From contig NZ_JAIZBG010000001.1 of the NCBI RefSeq assembly GCF_022267325.1, forward strand, positions 1,768,501 through 1,832,500: a stretch of 64,000 nucleotides of DNA. Direction: 5' to 3'. Both the position numbers and the translations under genes were made by a program. Below are positions 34,134 to 48,426 of this stretch, in pieces. Each line of letters opens with the position of its first letter. Positions within the stretch are counted from its first letter, which is position 1. Below the pieces are notes generated by a model. That model searched no databases. It saw nothing but the letters and a program-made list of their open reading frames with translations, and was not told the origin of the DNA. The stretch is from Leptospira sanjuanensis. GTDB taxonomy: Bacteria > Spirochaetota > Leptospiria > Leptospirales > Leptospiraceae.

Positions 34134-35639
34134 ATGGCAACCGCATCCAAAGCAAAGACTTCTTCCCCGAAGAAGAAGTCTTCCGCAAAAACTTCGAAAC
34201 CATCTAAGACGAAAAAATCGTCGATCGACATCGCGCTTCCCGCTCCGAGTAAGGTGGAAGCGTGGGGAATGAATCATCATTCGATGTCTCCCGTCGTATT
34301 TCCCGAAACGGAAGAGGACTTCCGCGATCTCTTTTCGTATGCAAGTTCGAAAGGGATAAAACTTACGTTCCGCGGAGGAGGCTGCAGCTACGGAGACGCG
34401 GCGACCAACACGAAGGGAATCGTCATCAATATCTCGAAATACAATCGAATCTTAGAATTCAACGCGAAGACAGGAGTTCTCAAAGCGGAATCCGGAGTAA
34501 CGATCAAACAACTCTGGGAATTCGGAATCGAAAAAGGATTTTGGCCTCCCGTCGTAAGCGGAACCATGTTTCCGACGCTCGGCGGCGCTTTATCCATGAA
34601 TATCCACGGAAAGAACAACTTCGCCGTGGGACCGATCGGGGATCATATTCTCGAGTTCACCTTTATGACGCCCGACGGAAAGGTTCTTACCTGTTCCCGT
34701 AAGAAGAATCAGGAACTGTTCTTCGGAGCCATTTCCGGCTTTGGGATGTTAGGCGCTTTTTTGACCGTGACGATTCAGATGAAACATATCTACGCCGGAA
34801 AGATGAAGGTATGGCCGGTCGTAAGTAAAAATCTGCAGGATATGTTCGACTACTTCGAACGGGAATACAAACATTCCGATTACCTCGTGGGTTGGGTGGA
34901 CGCGTTCGCATCTGGAAATTCTCTCGGAAGAGGACAGATCCACAAAGCGGTTCATTTAAAAAAGGGAGAAGATCCCGATTTTCCGGAAAACTGTAAATTA
35001 GAAAAACAGAATTTACCCGGCACCTTTCTCGGAGTGATTCCCAAGGCTTGGATGTGGATGTTTATGCTTCCTTTCTCCAACAACCTCGGAATGAGACTCG
35101 TGAACTTCGCGAAGTTTATCTCCGGTTATCTGACCAACAACAAACCCTATATGCAAGGGCATGCGGAGTATGCGTTCTTGTTGGATTACGTTCCGAACTG
35201 GAAGTTTATGTATAAACCCGGCTCGATGATCCAATACCAGAGTTTTATACCCAAGGAGAACGCGGTCGACGGTTTTTCGGAAATTTTAAGAATCTGCCAG
35301 AAGAGGGGAATCGTCACTTGGCTCGCTGTATTCAAAAAGCATAAACCGGATCCGTTTCTTCTCACGCACGCGCTCGACGGATATTCGATGGCGATGGATT
35401 TTCCCGTTACTTCCGGAAACAAAAAAAGACTTTGGGAACTTGCGGGAGAATTGGACGAGATCGTGTTGAAGTACGGCGGCAAATTCTACTTTGCCAAAGA
35501 CAGCACGCTCCGACCGGAAATCGTTCAACGTGCGTTTCCCAAAAAAAATCTCGAAACCTTTCATTCCCTCAAAAAGAAATACGATCCGAAAGGAATTTTG
35601 GAAACGGATCTGTATAGAAGGATTATGGGAATCTGGTAA
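34134..35639 (+). CDS. FAD-dependent sugar oxidase, DprE1-like
   Basis: After a Lys/Ser/Ala-rich leader (residues 1-30) comes a VAO-type FAD domain with RGGGCSYGD (80-88) and the DprE1 motif IHGKNN (157-162), then [14 protein letters not shown]. The C-terminal half also follows DprE1: [31 protein letters not shown] and [11 protein letters not shown]. DprE1 oxidises decaprenylphosphoryl-ribose at C2; here the substrate is probably a similar polyprenyl-phosphate sugar. The gene starts 26 bp after the SDR and ends 6 bp before the GT-C gene, forming a compact operon. Confidence 0.9.
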   Translation: MATASKAKTSSPKKKSSAKTSKPSKTKKSSIDIALPAPSKVEAWGMNHHSMSPVVFPETEEDFRDLFSYASSKGIKLTFRGGGCSYGDAATNTKGIVINISKYNRILEFNAKTGVLKAESGVTIKQLWEFGIEKGFWPPVVSGTMFPTLGGALSMNIHGKNNFAVGPIGDHILEFTFMTPDGKVLTCSRKKNQELFFGAISGFGMLGAFLTVTIQMKHIYAGKMKVWPVVSKNLQDMFDYFEREYKHSDYLVGWVDAFASGNSLGRGQIHKAVHLKKGEDPDFPENCKLEKQNLPGTFLGVIPKAWMWMFMLPFSNNLGMRLVNFAKFISGYLTNNKPYMQGHAEYAFLLDYVPNWKFMYKPGSMIQYQSFIPKENAVDGFSEILRICQKRGIVTWLAVFKKHKPDPFLLTHALDGYSMAMDFPVTSGNKKRLWELAGELDEIVLKYGGKFYFAKDSTLRPEIVQRAFPKKNLETFHSLKKKYDPKGILETDLYRRIMGIW

Positions 35640-35645
35640 AATCGT

Positions 35646-37121
35646 ATGGGCCGATGGAACGCGTTTGTAACTTCATTTAAAAAGAATAAGGATATAAAAG
35701 TATTCCTCGTTCTTTTTGCTGCGGGCGCTTTTATCCGGCTTTTCCGACTGGATCTGCAAAGTCCCTGGGAAGACGAGCTCTTTTCGATCCGTGCATCCTC
35801 CGAGACTTCGCTTAACAATCTTTGGGATTGGATGAAGAACGATCCACATCCTCCCTTGTATCAAACCGTATTGTATTTTTGGTTTCAGCTTTTCGGTCCC
35901 ACGGTTTTTGTCGGGAGAATGCTCAGTGCAATCGCGGGATTGTCGGTTCCGCTCGCGTTTTACGCGTTTTCTCCCGCGGCTCTCAGCGGACGAATTCGAG
36001 TGAGCGTCGCGGCGCTTTTGAGTTTATCGACCGGGTTGATTTATTATTCGCAGGAACTTCGTTCTTACAGTCTATTGATTTTGTTTTGCACGATTCAGTT
36101 GACGGTTCTTTTAAAACTAGTCTACGAAGAGGACAAGAAGTCCTCTCTTACATGGAGTTTATTAGGAATTTCTTTAGTAGCGTCTTATACTCACTTTTTC
36201 GGATTTATCTGGTCCGCCTCCTCGTTTCTTGGAATCTTTTTGTACGAATGGATTCTTTCTAAAAAATTTCCCAAGAGAGAATTCTTTTTCGGGATAGGGT
36301 TTGCGATTTTGTTTCTTCCCGCCTTATATCTTTTATTCAATTCGGATAAGATCGGGATCGCATCTTGGATTCCGGAAGCGGGATTAACCGCGTTTCTCGT
36401 CTTCTTCGATCTGATGTTTCATTCCGGAATTTTAAAGAAGTTTATACCGGGAATCGTCGCTTCCTTAGCTTTATTTGCCGGGTTTGCCTCTTTGTATTTT
36501 CAAAGGAATCAAAACGATTCCGAGTCGGTGAATTTGGAACAAGCTCATAAAAAGGCTTCTATTTTGCTTCTTTTGATCCTACTGATTTTTTCCGTTGTCC
36601 TGGGGATCTTATCCGCGATTCAGCCTTTGATCACCGCGAGAAATCTTTTGGTTACGGCTCCCGCTTTGTATTTTTTGGTCGCAACGGGTTTTTCTCTTTT
36701 TCCTATCTACAAAGGAAGAAGATTGGAATCCGTTTTGATTTTGATTTCAATCGTTTCGCTCTATTATTTTACCCGATATTATTATAAACCGTATAAGGAA
36801 CAGTGGAGAGAAAGCTCCCAATACATCATTTCCGAAATAAAGGAACATCCGGAAGAGTTTACGATATTATGTTCTTCTCATGCGTATAACATGGAATATT
36901 TCCTAAAAACCGCGGGAATTCAAGGGGTCGTTCCTAAAATTTACAGCAAGGAAGAAGCGGATCTTTTTATAAAAGACCCCGCCCGCAGAAAACTCGTGAT
37001 CCTCGAAACTTCGTGGAAATATCTCGATGCGGAACAAGTGGACGTTTTGTTCAGTCGCAAAGTATTCGATCGGAATGATCGGTTGTTTTACGGAATGCGC
37101 GTCATCTCCATTCGCAAATAG
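35646..37121 (+). CDS. GT-C membrane glycosyltransferase (PMT/ArnT-like)
   Basis: A polytopic membrane protein of 491 residues with the GT-C signatures in the first periplasmic loop: [12 protein letters not shown] (acidic residues near 42-44) and [16 protein letters not shown] (66-80), followed by about ten more membrane segments and a soluble C-terminal domain. GT-C enzymes transfer sugars from polyprenyl-phosphate donors to acceptors outside the membrane. Its place behind the DprE1/DprE2-like pair suggests it uses the donor they make. The donor and acceptor are not provable from sequence. Confidence 0.87.
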   Translation: MGRWNAFVTSFKKNKDIKVFLVLFAAGAFIRLFRLDLQSPWEDELFSIRASSETSLNNLWDWMKNDPHPPLYQTVLYFWFQLFGPTVFVGRMLSAIAGLSVPLAFYAFSPAALSGRIRVSVAALLSLSTGLIYYSQELRSYSLLILFCTIQLTVLLKLVYEEDKKSSLTWSLLGISLVASYTHFFGFIWSASSFLGIFLYEWILSKKFPKREFFFGIGFAILFLPALYLLFNSDKIGIASWIPEAGLTAFLVFFDLMFHSGILKKFIPGIVASLALFAGFASLYFQRNQNDSESVNLEQAHKKASILLLLILLIFSVVLGILSAIQPLITARNLLVTAPALYFLVATGFSLFPIYKGRRLESVLILISIVSLYYFTRYYYKPYKEQWRESSQYIISEIKEHPEEFTILCSSHAYNMEYFLKTAGIQGVVPKIYSKEEADLFIKDPARRKLVILETSWKYLDAEQVDVLFSRKVFDRNDRLFYGMRVISIRK

Positions 37122-37143
37122 CATCACGGAATCGTAATCAATT

Positions 37144-38277
37144 ATGAAGAAAAAGAATATCACTTATGTCATCCCCTGTTTGAACGAGGAAAAAACGCTT
37201 CCTCTCGTTTTGGAAAAGCTCGTTCGACTCAAGAAAGAATTGAAACAATACAACGTTGAAATTCTCGTTTCCGACAACGGAAGCAAAGATAAATCGGTAT
37301 CGATCGCAAAGAAGTTCGGCGCGAAAGTCGTACATTGCAAAGAAAGAGGATACGGGGCCGCGCTCAACTTCGGAATTATCAACGCCGGCGGAGAAGTAGT
37401 TCTTTTTGCGGACGCTGATGATACGTATGACTTTCTGGAATCGCCCGCACTGCTTGCGGAGATCGAAAAAGGTGCGGAGTTCGTGATCGGCTCCCGGTTG
37501 GACGGAACGATTCATAAAGGTGCGATGCCGTTTTTGCATCGTTATTTGGGGACGCCGGTCATAAACTGGATTATCAATGTATTATATTCAAAAAAAGGAA
37601 ATCGTGTAAAGGACGCGAACTCAGGCTTTCGTTGTTTCTTAAAAAAGAAATATCTGGAATGGGAGATCGAAAGTACGGGAATGGAATTCGCTTCCGAGAT
37701 GCTCGTTAAAGCGCTGAGAAGCGGAGTGAAACTTTCACACGTTCCGATCAGTCTTCATCCTGATGTTGCGGGAAGGGTTCCTCATTTAAGAACTTGGAGG
37801 GACGGGATGAGACATCTTTTACAGATTCTCATCCATTCTCAGCAGCTTTTTTATTATACTGGTTTTGCTCTGTTTTTTACGGGATGGGCGATTACGATCG
37901 CGGGTTATTTTACGGGAATCATTCAAGTGGGACCGTTCCATATCTTCGGAATTCATTCGCTTACCGTTTCCCTTCTCGTTGCGACTTTAGGGCAGACGGT
38001 CTGGGCGATCGGTCTGTTTTTGGCGGCTCGTAAGATTCCGGAACTCGGTTTGTATTCCAAGCTGAATCTTCTTTCCGAAGATTTGCTTTTCTGGTACTCC
38101 GCGAGAATGATTCTTTTCGTGGTTCTTCTTTTTGCTTTTATCGTGTTTCGCTGGTGGCGAAATGCCTTTCAGGTTCTCGATTTGGAAAAGGAGATTCTGA
38201 TGATCAGCTTTTTGAGCGTTCAGATTTTAAATTTAATCGGACAAACGATTACCGCTCATCTTCTAAAAAGAACATAA
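37144..38277 (+). CDS. GT2 glycosyltransferase of the polyprenyl-phosphate (DPM/DPG synthase) type
   Basis: Residues 1-230 form a GT-A domain with [20 protein letters not shown] and [10 protein letters not shown] (Asp90, Asp92, Asp93). This is the pattern of dolichol/undecaprenyl-phosphate mannose or glucose synthases. The C-terminal 130 residues carry four membrane segments. It would load a hexose onto polyprenyl phosphate at the inner face, giving donors for the GT-C enzymes nearby. Start at the ATG 22 bp after the previous stop. It is followed by the 100-bp tandem array. Confidence 0.92.
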   Translation: MKKKNITYVIPCLNEEKTLPLVLEKLVRLKKELKQYNVEILVSDNGSKDKSVSIAKKFGAKVVHCKERGYGAALNFGIINAGGEVVLFADADDTYDFLESPALLAEIEKGAEFVIGSRLDGTIHKGAMPFLHRYLGTPVINWIINVLYSKKGNRVKDANSGFRCFLKKKYLEWEIESTGMEFASEMLVKALRSGVKLSHVPISLHPDVAGRVPHLRTWRDGMRHLLQILIHSQQLFYYTGFALFFTGWAITIAGYFTGIIQVGPFHIFGIHSLTVSLLVATLGQTVWAIGLFLAARKIPELGLYSKLNLLSEDLLFWYSARMILFVVLLFAFIVFRWWRNAFQVLDLEKEILMISFLSVQILNLIGQTITAHLLKRT

Positions 38278-38300
38278 CGAGCGATCCTTAGAGAGCGAGT

Positions 38301-38336
38301 TAGACAAATTTTCGCGGAGCGATAAAAATTTGTCTA
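38301..38336. repeat. 12-bp perfect inverted repeat at the left border of the tandem array
   Basis: TAGACAAATTTT (38301-38312) is mirrored by AAAATTTGTCTA (38325-38336), with a 12-nt loop. The right arm is part of the first 100-bp repeat unit; the left arm is unique to the border. There is no T-run after it. Confidence 0.7.
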
Positions 38337-38750
38337 TCAACGGAGTTGATAACTAGAGCGTTCGAACCGCTTCCCTGAATTTATATTGGAGACTGAATCG
38401 AACGACGCAATGCGCGGAGCGATAAAAATTTGTCTATCAACGGAGTTGATAACTAGAGCGTTCGAACCGCTTCCCTGAATTTATATTGGAGACTGAATCG
38501 AACGACGCAATGCGCGGAGCGATAAAAATTTGTCTATCAACGGAGTTGATAACTAGAGCGTTCGAACCGCTTCCCTGAATTTATATTGGAGACTGAATCG
38601 AACGACGCAATGCGCGGAGCGATAAAAATTTGTCTATCAACGGAGTTGATAACTAGAGCGTTCGAACCGCTTCCCTGAATTTATATTGGAGACTGAATCG
38701 AACGACGCAATGCGCGGAGCGATAAAAATTTGTCTATCAACGGAGTTGAT
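38313..38750. repeat. Exact 100-bp tandem repeat, 4.4 copies
   Basis: Units start at 38313, 38413, 38513, 38613 and 38713, each beginning CGCGGAGCGATAAAAATT; as far as I can see they are identical, the first border aside, and the last is cut after 38 bp. Every unit contains the hairpin TATCAAC-GGA-GTTGATA. The array lies between two convergent genes, and the last four codons and stop of the minus-strand gene (38737-38751) lie in the final partial unit. There is no spacer variation, so it is not a CRISPR array. Confidence 0.95.
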
Positions 38751-40359
38751 ACGTTCTGAGCGTGAAATCCAAAATCTTTTTTGAATCCTTTAATCTGTAA
38801 AAACGGTTCGGATCGGCAAAACGAACCGCGATCTTTTCCTTGTATTGTTGTTCCGGAAGATTCGGGTCGCGGGGCGGTTCCAGATCGTATTCTAAAATCG
38901 AGTAGGACGGAACTTGATTCTTTTTTAATGTTTCTTCGAGCGCAAGAGCGTCCCTCTCGTTAATAACCGCAAAGTGCATGGAAGTGAGATAAGAAGAACC
39001 TATCAAGTAATTCGTAAATTGTCCTTTGTGAACGATAATCTTTCTGGATTGAAACTCGTTTTGAATTTCGGTATAGGGAGTGATTGCGCCGAATAAAATT
39101 TTAAAACCCTCTCGCGTAAACTTGTAGTTATAATACAAACTCAATAAGACGACGAGGACCAAAACGTTTCCGGCTTTCGGAAACGTTACGCATCTTTGAT
39201 ACAGAAAAACAGAAATTCCTAATGACAAGAATAGAAAGCCCGATTCCAAATATCGCAAGCCGAAATGATGAACGCCCGCCGTGTAAGGACTAAAAAAAGC
39301 GATCGCGAAAACCGTTCCGATTCCCACCAAGCCGAAAACGGATTCTCCAGATAGTTTCTTTTTGCGAAATAGATTGGAAAGAATTCCTAAAACTAAAATC
39401 GCATAGGGAGCCGCCTTTAGAAAGCCGGACTTCGTCGCGTCTCCGAAAAGATATCCTTGAAAGATCACGATTTGTTTCGAGATCGAAAATTGACTCATCG
39501 CATCGCCGGAGCTGACAAGAAAGCGGATTCCCATCGGATGTCCCGAATAGAAATAATTCAAACTTCCGATTAGCAAAAACGATACTGCGGCTCCTAATAC
39601 GGAAAAAGGGAGATATTCTTTCAGTTTGTTTCTGGATTCTTGAGTGAAAAAGGAAAGGAAGCCGAATAGGAAAACGGGAAAGGCGGACTCGGTTCTTAAA
39701 AAGAACGCGGTGACAGCCAAAAAACCGGAAAGAAAAGAAAATATTCTAAAATTTGAATGTTTTTTCTCGCCGGAGTCCGACGACAAGTCCGCAAACAAAG
39801 AGCGAAATAGATACAATGCAAAGAATAATAGAAGAAAATTGTTCAACGGAACTTCGGAGAATTCGACCGCGGAAAGCACGGGAAAACTGAGAACGAAAGG
39901 AATCGACGTCGCGAGCAAAATCGCCCATCCGACCGGAATAAAAAAAGAGAGGATGCGGTCAAATATCAGTAAAGAACCGAGCAGAAACAAAAGCGGTAGA
40001 AACGTGATTATTTTCGTTCCAAACGCGTACGCGGGAAGTCCGTTTAACAAAGCGAAAACGGGAGGGTATTGGAAAAGACAGTTTCGAGTTTCCTGATTCT
40101 TTAAAAAAGCCCAAGGATAATCGAAGGGGAAAAATCGATATTCAGGATCGTAGGTCTTACCCGGATAAATACATTCAGAATCCGTAAATCCTTCGAATCC
40201 CCTTTCGGCAAACATAATCGTTTGATAATATTTGATTTCCGAGTCGCTGGAAACGAACGGAAGTTTCTGATCCAGCTTGGATCGATTGAATCCTAAGAAC
40301 AGAACAACGAGCATATAGAGGCCCGCGCGGACAGAAGGATGGGTAAGTCGGTTTAACAT
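38737..40359 (-). CDS. Polytopic GT-C-like membrane protein
   Basis: A 540-residue protein with about 11 membrane segments and an early periplasmic loop containing the acidic pattern [11 protein letters not shown] and later [10 protein letters not shown], as in dolichyl-phosphate-sugar transferases. No exact family is recognised. It is the last gene of a minus-strand block with the ligase-like and AftB-like proteins; a 6-bp gap to the ligase gene shows an operon. The C-terminal residues YQLR and the stop codon are encoded by the tandem repeat, so the original end may have been altered. Confidence 0.8.
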   Translation of the reverse strand: MLNRLTHPSVRAGLYMLVVLFLGFNRSKLDQKLPFVSSDSEIKYYQTIMFAERGFEGFTDSECIYPGKTYDPEYRFFPFDYPWAFLKNQETRNCLFQYPPVFALLNGLPAYAFGTKIITFLPLLFLLGSLLIFDRILSFFIPVGWAILLATSIPFVLSFPVLSAVEFSEVPLNNFLLLFFALYLFRSLFADLSSDSGEKKHSNFRIFSFLSGFLAVTAFFLRTESAFPVFLFGFLSFFTQESRNKLKEYLPFSVLGAAVSFLLIGSLNYFYSGHPMGIRFLVSSGDAMSQFSISKQIVIFQGYLFGDATKSGFLKAAPYAILVLGILSNLFRKKKLSGESVFGLVGIGTVFAIAFFSPYTAGVHHFGLRYLESGFLFLSLGISVFLYQRCVTFPKAGNVLVLVVLLSLYYNYKFTREGFKILFGAITPYTEIQNEFQSRKIIVHKGQFTNYLIGSSYLTSMHFAVINERDALALEETLKKNQVPSYSILEYDLEPPRDPNLPEQQYKEKIAVRFADPNRFYRLKDSKKILDFTLRTYQLR

Positions 40360-40365
40360 GGAGAT

Positions 40366-42360
40366 TTATTCCGTAAATATGATATGAAACGGATCGGTTT
40401 TTTTGCCTTCCTCCCAATCGGTTCGAAAGTCGGAATTCGGATTTTTTTTCCGCAGAACCTCCGCTCTTTCCCTTCGGCAAATGGAAGAATAAGGATATTT
40501 CTGAACGCATTGATCCAAAAGGGATTCGCCTATGTTTTGATACTTTGGATCTTTTCGAAGAACCAAGGACGCGAGAACCAAGTTTTCCTCGGACCGGATC
40601 CAAATCCGATTCTTTACAATTTCTTCGGTAGGATAAGAAATTTTTTTTCTTTTACCGATCGTTTGTTTTTCTTTATAGATCAGAAAGTTATCGAGTTCGA
40701 TCTCGTTTTGTGTGGAGACAAGAATCAAATTTCTAAGTCTTTGTTCCCAAGTCAGTTGAAAACAAAGAAATCCTAAAAGTATAAGAATACATCCGTAAAT
40801 GATCTTAGATGCAGTCGTGTTCGCCCGAATCGTCCCCAATTTAGAACTCAGTTTTACTCGGATCAAGGACATACAAAGCGCGGCGGGAATAAAAAAATGC
40901 TGCTCGCCCAAATTGAAGTCGAAGAACTCGTGAACCGCGATAAAAACAAGAATTCCCGAAGTGAAAATTCCCAACCGTACCGTTTCTTTGCTTTGTGAAA
41001 TTAACATACGATACGTGACGAACGAAAGACTTCCCGCGACGGTGAGAAAAACAAAAAAACCGAGAATTCCAAAACTTGTAAAAGCTTCCACATAGAGATT
41101 ATGCGCCTGCGGATAGGAACGAAAGGAATGAAGAAAACGATAGAATTCTTCGTAACCAACCACGCCCGGATGTGATCCCGGAAGATGTGCGAGCAACGAA
41201 TCCGCGTCCAATCCGATTCCGAAAACGGGGGAGTTTTCCAAAACCGATTGAAAATGAAATTTCCAGAGCGAAAAACGAATGAATAAGGTCTCCGGACTGA
41301 AATAGCGCGCTACGATTTCTTCCGGCAAAAGCAAAATCAAACCGAACGCGACGGAAAGAACAATCAGCGAAGACACGATCAGGGTCCGAAAGAAAAACCG
41401 TTTCGGACTCAATCGAAATACGATCATGCAAAGAGCGCCTAACGTGAAAGCCAATAAGCTCGCTCTCGATTGGTTGAAAAACGCGAGGTAAAGGGAAAGA
41501 AATCCGCTCGGAATTAAATACCACGCATGATTTCGATATTGGATCGCCGTATAAAACGCGACGAGGGCACAAAACGCGGAAATTACTCCGATTGCCGAAA
41601 CCGGAAAACCGGCGTACGTCAAAAACATAGGCGGTTTCCAAAAATCAAACGGCCAAATCAAATGAACGGCTGAAAGCAGATTGATCGTATTCAGCAGAAG
41701 ATCGATGCAAAGAATAAGCAACAATCCTTTCTTGATAAAGCGACTTGGATAGGAAGAGATCAGGAAAAAAACGAGAATTCCGGACAACAAAAGGCAAAGC
41801 TGCATAAGCGCCGCTTGCGATTTGTAGGAAATCAACGAGGATATCGTTATCAGAACGAAGAACAAGAGAACGATTCCGTGCATTCTGGAAAATACGATTC
41901 TTCTCGGAGATAAATAGAAAAACGAAGCGATGATAAACAGAAGGAGCGGGATGGTTTTGATGCTGGAAAAAAGAGGAGTCGAACAGGCAAACGCAACCGT
42001 ATGAATGAATAAGAAGATCGGATGAAAGTTCTTAAAATACAAAATCAGAGTAATACAAAGCGCGGCTACATACAAAAGTTTTATATTTACCTTTTGCGGA
42101 AAATAGACGACAGGAGCACGGTTGATCCCGTTGATCGTGGAAAGTCCGATTAACAGAAGACAGGCTAACAGAAACAAAGGATGAATCCGATGATTCTTTT
42201 TCTTAAAAGAAATTCCCGCGCAGATTACCCAGACAAAAAAAGCGAATACGACCGAATCCCTGGAAAGAGCGGGATTGGAAGGATCGAAAAAAAACAGCAA
42301 AGATAAAGCGAAGGCAAGTAAGGGAAGAGGTAGAATTTTAATATTGAAAACTTGGCTCAT
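40366..42360 (-). CDS. O-antigen ligase/polymerase family protein (WaaL/Wzy-like)
   Basis: A large membrane protein (664 aa) with about 12 segments, the Wzy_C-type region ([18 protein letters not shown]) and a long periplasmic loop with the His-containing sequence [19 protein letters not shown], typical of WaaL and Wzy enzymes that join lipid-linked polysaccharide or polymerise it. The C-terminal 130 residues are soluble and Lys-rich. It lies between two GT-C-like genes. Acceptor not predictable. Confidence 0.85.
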   Translation of the reverse strand: MSQVFNIKILPLPLLAFALSLLFFFDPSNPALSRDSVVFAFFVWVICAGISFKKKNHRIHPLFLLACLLLIGLSTINGINRAPVVYFPQKVNIKLLYVAALCITLILYFKNFHPIFLFIHTVAFACSTPLFSSIKTIPLLLFIIASFFYLSPRRIVFSRMHGIVLLFFVLITISSLISYKSQAALMQLCLLLSGILVFFLISSYPSRFIKKGLLLILCIDLLLNTINLLSAVHLIWPFDFWKPPMFLTYAGFPVSAIGVISAFCALVAFYTAIQYRNHAWYLIPSGFLSLYLAFFNQSRASLLAFTLGALCMIVFRLSPKRFFFRTLIVSSLIVLSVAFGLILLLPEEIVARYFSPETLFIRFSLWKFHFQSVLENSPVFGIGLDADSLLAHLPGSHPGVVGYEEFYRFLHSFRSYPQAHNLYVEAFTSFGILGFFVFLTVAGSLSFVTYRMLISQSKETVRLGIFTSGILVFIAVHEFFDFNLGEQHFFIPAALCMSLIRVKLSSKLGTIRANTTASKIIYGCILILLGFLCFQLTWEQRLRNLILVSTQNEIELDNFLIYKEKQTIGKRKKISYPTEEIVKNRIWIRSEENLVLASLVLRKDPKYQNIGESLLDQCVQKYPYSSICRRERAEVLRKKNPNSDFRTDWEEGKKTDPFHIIFTE

Positions 42361-42470
42361 CTAAGTTTTTGCAGTTCGTCCGAAACGAGAATAGTAGCAG
42401 GGTATTTGGCTCCCCGATTTTAGCAATCAAGATTCTCCCGACAAGAGATCCGTTCTTTTTTTGAAAAAAC

Positions 42471-44186
42471 TTATCGATTTTTTCGAAACCATTCTTCCCG
42501 TTTCGGATCTTGTCCGTTTTGAAAATAGTAAGAATCGAATTCCGAAAATTTTTCTTTCCGTTGTGGCGCAGTGAGATTTAAATATTCGTATTTATAGGAA
42601 TCCAAATACGACGGAAAATCGACGGCTTGGAACGAAGAAATTTTCAGCAGTTCGCTCATTACGCTCTGTGAGTAAAAAAGAATTCTCCACGGAGATGAAA
42701 AATCCCCCGTCAGAAATTCGTCGTATTCTTTTTTAATCGGAAGGCCGTTCGAGTAGAGCAAAATATGAACGCCTCTTTCTCGAAGGTAATCGAGAGGCGC
42801 GGATTTTCCGTGGCCGATTCTTTTTCGTTCTTTGAATTCCATTCGAGCGATCACTGGATCGGTAAGTCCCGCTTCGGTTTCGATCGCAACAATCGGATTT
42901 AAGTAATAGATCAAGATACATCCCGCTCCCGCAAAAGCGACTCGAACCTTCGAATCCTCGAAATGTTTTCTCCAAGGAAGAAGTCGGTCTCTGACGCGCT
43001 CCGTCGTTTCCCGTTTGTAAATTTGATTTTCATCGCTGATTCCGTTGATGATCGGGAACGCGGAACCTTTATAGAGATCCCATCTTAATCCGAGTAGAAT
43101 CGGCATTGCGCAAACGATGGTAAGAATAACTTTCTCTTTTCTTTGATAAGAATCTCGAAGGAATTGAATTTTTTGTTCGGTCCAAACAAAAACCAAAGGA
43201 AGAATCGGAAGATAAAACCGGGAAAACATAAAGTCTCCTCCGATCCAGGTATAATAACCCGCGTATAAAATCGGAAAAAATATGAGTAGAATCCAACGGA
43301 AATCTCGGTTTGCGATCGGCTTTAACGCTTGTTCGCGAAGCGTTCGGGTGAAAGAAAAAAGAGCGAACAGAACGATCGGAATCATCGCGTAATACATCTT
43401 CAAAAAAGTCCAGAGATACAAAAGTCCTTGCGATAGATGAAAGCTTCCTCCCGACTTGGCATAAAACGTATTCGGAAGTAGGTTTCCATAATATTCTAAT
43501 TTCCAAATATAGAAAAGAACAGGAGATAAATAGAAAAGAATACAAAGAAGCGCGAATTCGGAACGGAATACGACGGATTTTAGGTCATTCTTCCTCTCGT
43601 GAAACTCTTGAAAGACGCGAAGTGAAACGTAAATTCCCGCGAGGCCGTGAAACAAAAGTCCGTCCGGACGATTGAGGCAGCTCAATGCGGAAAGTCCGAT
43701 TCCGAGAATCGTTCTATAAGAAATGATTCTTTGAGAATATATCAAATGATATGAAGACGCTATGAATATAAATCCGTGGAGAGATGTTTCCAATCCTCCC
43801 GTTGCAAAAACCCGGTTGTGGTGCAGGAGAACAAAACAAGAAAGTGCGAATGGAATCGGAAGATTGTCCTTCGAAATTCTCCTCGAAAAAAAAAGAAGAT
43901 AAATACAAGTTCCCAAAAAGGATGCGATTCCGAAACAGTACGTCGCGTCCACGGGATGGATCCATTCTTTCCAATGAAACGGAATCAAAAGAACGGTCCA
44001 AAGAAAGTTCGTATAACCTTCGACATATTCTCCCGCGTTAAAAACAAGCCCTTTGCCGTCCGCAAAATTCTTCGCATAACGCAGGCTAATGAAAGCATCG
44101 TCTGCAATCCAGCGCATTTGAAACGCGGAAATGACACCGAATAAAATCAGCAGAATGCTAAAAGTGAAATACAAATTGCGCCTCAA
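42471..44186 (-). CDS. GT-C glycosyltransferase resembling arabinofuranosyltransferase AftB
   Basis: The first periplasmic loop has [15 protein letters not shown] (Asp29-Asp30), GLVFN (46-50) and VEGYTNFLW (55-63). These, plus [20 protein letters not shown] and [17 protein letters not shown] further on, match the AftB-type family of terminal arabinofuranosyltransferases known from mycobacteria and are found in a few Gram-negative bacteria. It should use a polyprenyl-phosphate furanose donor. It faces the DprE1/DprE2-like operon across the repeat array, supporting that idea. Family assignment is good; the sugar is inferred. Confidence 0.85.
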   Translation of the reverse strand: MRRNLYFTFSILLILFGVISAFQMRWIADDAFISLRYAKNFADGKGLVFNAGEYVEGYTNFLWTVLLIPFHWKEWIHPVDATYCFGIASFLGTCIYLLFFSRRISKDNLPIPFALSCFVLLHHNRVFATGGLETSLHGFIFIASSYHLIYSQRIISYRTILGIGLSALSCLNRPDGLLFHGLAGIYVSLRVFQEFHERKNDLKSVVFRSEFALLCILFYLSPVLFYIWKLEYYGNLLPNTFYAKSGGSFHLSQGLLYLWTFLKMYYAMIPIVLFALFSFTRTLREQALKPIANRDFRWILLIFFPILYAGYYTWIGGDFMFSRFYLPILPLVFVWTEQKIQFLRDSYQRKEKVILTIVCAMPILLGLRWDLYKGSAFPIINGISDENQIYKRETTERVRDRLLPWRKHFEDSKVRVAFAGAGCILIYYLNPIVAIETEAGLTDPVIARMEFKERKRIGHGKSAPLDYLRERGVHILLYSNGLPIKKEYDEFLTGDFSSPWRILFYSQSVMSELLKISSFQAVDFPSYLDSYKYEYLNLTAPQRKEKFSEFDSYYFQNGQDPKREEWFRKNR

Positions 44187-44291
44187 ATTCGCAGTCCTTT
44201 TACGGTAAGTAATACGAAGATTCGTATCCGTTTTTTTACGTTGTGCGGAATTTCCTTGTAGGATTGAGACAGTCCAAAATCGTGTAACTGA

Positions 44292-45575
44292 ATGATAAAG
44301 CCTTCCGGCACGTTTCCGAAAACGAAATCAGAATGGGATAATTGGTTCCAGGCTGGGGAAATCATTCCTTTTTTTCAACCGATCCTTTCCGTGGAAAGGG
44401 ATTCCATTTTCGGTTATGAAACCTTGGGAAGGTTCCGAGATCAATCCGGAAAAATTCATTCTCTCGGTCCTTTCTTTTTGGATGCGGAGTCGGATGTTCT
44501 GGATCATGCCGAGCGTAAGGAAATTTATCATCTCAAACGAGAGATAGACCGTGATCTCCGCAGAAAAGCGATCCTACATCTTTTGAAAAATCAACATCGC
44601 TTTCCTGACGCGAAACTTTTCCTCAATATTTCGCCGGCGTATATGAGAGATCATATCGAAGACGAAGAAAAGGATCCTTACACGATTCGTCTCGTAAAGG
44701 AATTGGGACTCAATCCCTCCAAGATCGTGATTGAAATCGTGGAAGAACATTTCGACGGAAGCATTGAATCGCTTCGTCCTTTGATTTCCCGTTATAAGGC
44801 GGAAGGGTTTTTAGTCGCGATCGACGACCTCGGCTCCCGTTCCTCCAACTTGGATCGGATCGGAATCTTTCATCCCGATATTCTCAAGGTCGATCTGCAG
44901 ATGCTGCGGCATTCGGTCACATCCCGCAACTTTCAGGAAATTCTTTTTACGATTTCCCGTCTTTCGGAATCGTTGGGTTGTTCCTTGTTGTTCGAGGGAA
45001 TCGAAAACGAAGCGGAACTTTTTCAATCCCTCACATACGGCGCGCGTTTCTTACAGGGATTTTATTTTGCGGAGGCTTTGCCCGAGATGATCGGACAGGA
45101 AGAGTTGAAGCTTCGCTTTTCCACTTTGCACGAACTCTTTTTGAATCACAAGCGTCAACAGCTCATTCGAAGAATCAAACGAGAGAACGAATTGGAGGAG
45201 AAGCTCGATCTTTCCGGAATTCTCGTAAACTCGGAGGAAGAATCCTGTTCGATCCAGATTCAAAATCCTTCCGTTCTCAGCGACTTTGTGTTTCGAATCT
45301 ACGTCACAAGCCCGACCGGAAGTCAGCTATCCCCCAACTATATGCGGATCGGAGAGGTTTCGATGGATATCGATCTTTCCTTTGTGGGAAGAAACTGGAG
45401 TTGGAGACCGTATTTCCTCGAACAATTCTATAAATCGATGAAGGATTCTCGTGCGGAATGGATCATCAGCAATCCGTATTACGATATCAGCTACGAAATT
45501 CTGCTGGTAACCTACAGTAAAAAGCTACCGGACGGAAACGTTCTTTTTGTGGACGTGCAAGTTCCTGAATATTAG
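44292..45575 (+). CDS. EAL-domain cyclic-di-GMP phosphodiesterase
   Basis: Residues 20-280 form an EAL domain. The signature triad reads ETL (43-45, YETLGR), and the other catalytic positions are kept: [34 protein letters not shown] and LQGFYFA. It is therefore probably active, hydrolysing c-di-GMP to pGpG. The remaining 150 residues are an unassigned C-terminal domain ([18 protein letters not shown]) that could be a sensor. No membrane segment; a cytosolic enzyme. Divergent from the AftB-like gene. Confidence 0.93.
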   Translation: MIKPSGTFPKTKSEWDNWFQAGEIIPFFQPILSVERDSIFGYETLGRFRDQSGKIHSLGPFFLDAESDVLDHAERKEIYHLKREIDRDLRRKAILHLLKNQHRFPDAKLFLNISPAYMRDHIEDEEKDPYTIRLVKELGLNPSKIVIEIVEEHFDGSIESLRPLISRYKAEGFLVAIDDLGSRSSNLDRIGIFHPDILKVDLQMLRHSVTSRNFQEILFTISRLSESLGCSLLFEGIENEAELFQSLTYGARFLQGFYFAEALPEMIGQEELKLRFSTLHELFLNHKRQQLIRRIKRENELEEKLDLSGILVNSEEESCSIQIQNPSVLSDFVFRIYVTSPTGSQLSPNYMRIGEVSMDIDLSFVGRNWSWRPYFLEQFYKSMKDSRAEWIISNPYYDISYEILLVTYSKKLPDGNVLFVDVQVPEY

Positions 45576-45653
45576 AAAATTATAAATCTTTAATCGTATT
45601 CGACCGTATTCGACTCTGGATCGGTCCGTTTTGACAGGGATGGGGATCGCCGC

Positions 45654-46817
<1,164 letters not shown>

Positions 46818-46894
46818 AGTTTTTCAAAGCGAAGGAGGGGAAATTCTCTTGATCTCAGCTCTCTGTTTACCTTTTATGTACTAGGTAAGGAATA

Positions 46895-48424
<1,530 letters not shown>

Positions 48425-48426
48425 GT

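Noticed and set aside
38313..38750. CRISPR array
   Set aside because: The unit is a single 100-bp sequence repeated without variable spacers, and no cas genes are near.
40366..44186. Horizontal transfer of the glycosyltransferase block
   Set aside because: It seems slightly more A+T-rich by eye, but this is common for membrane-protein genes and no mobility genes or clear borders are present.
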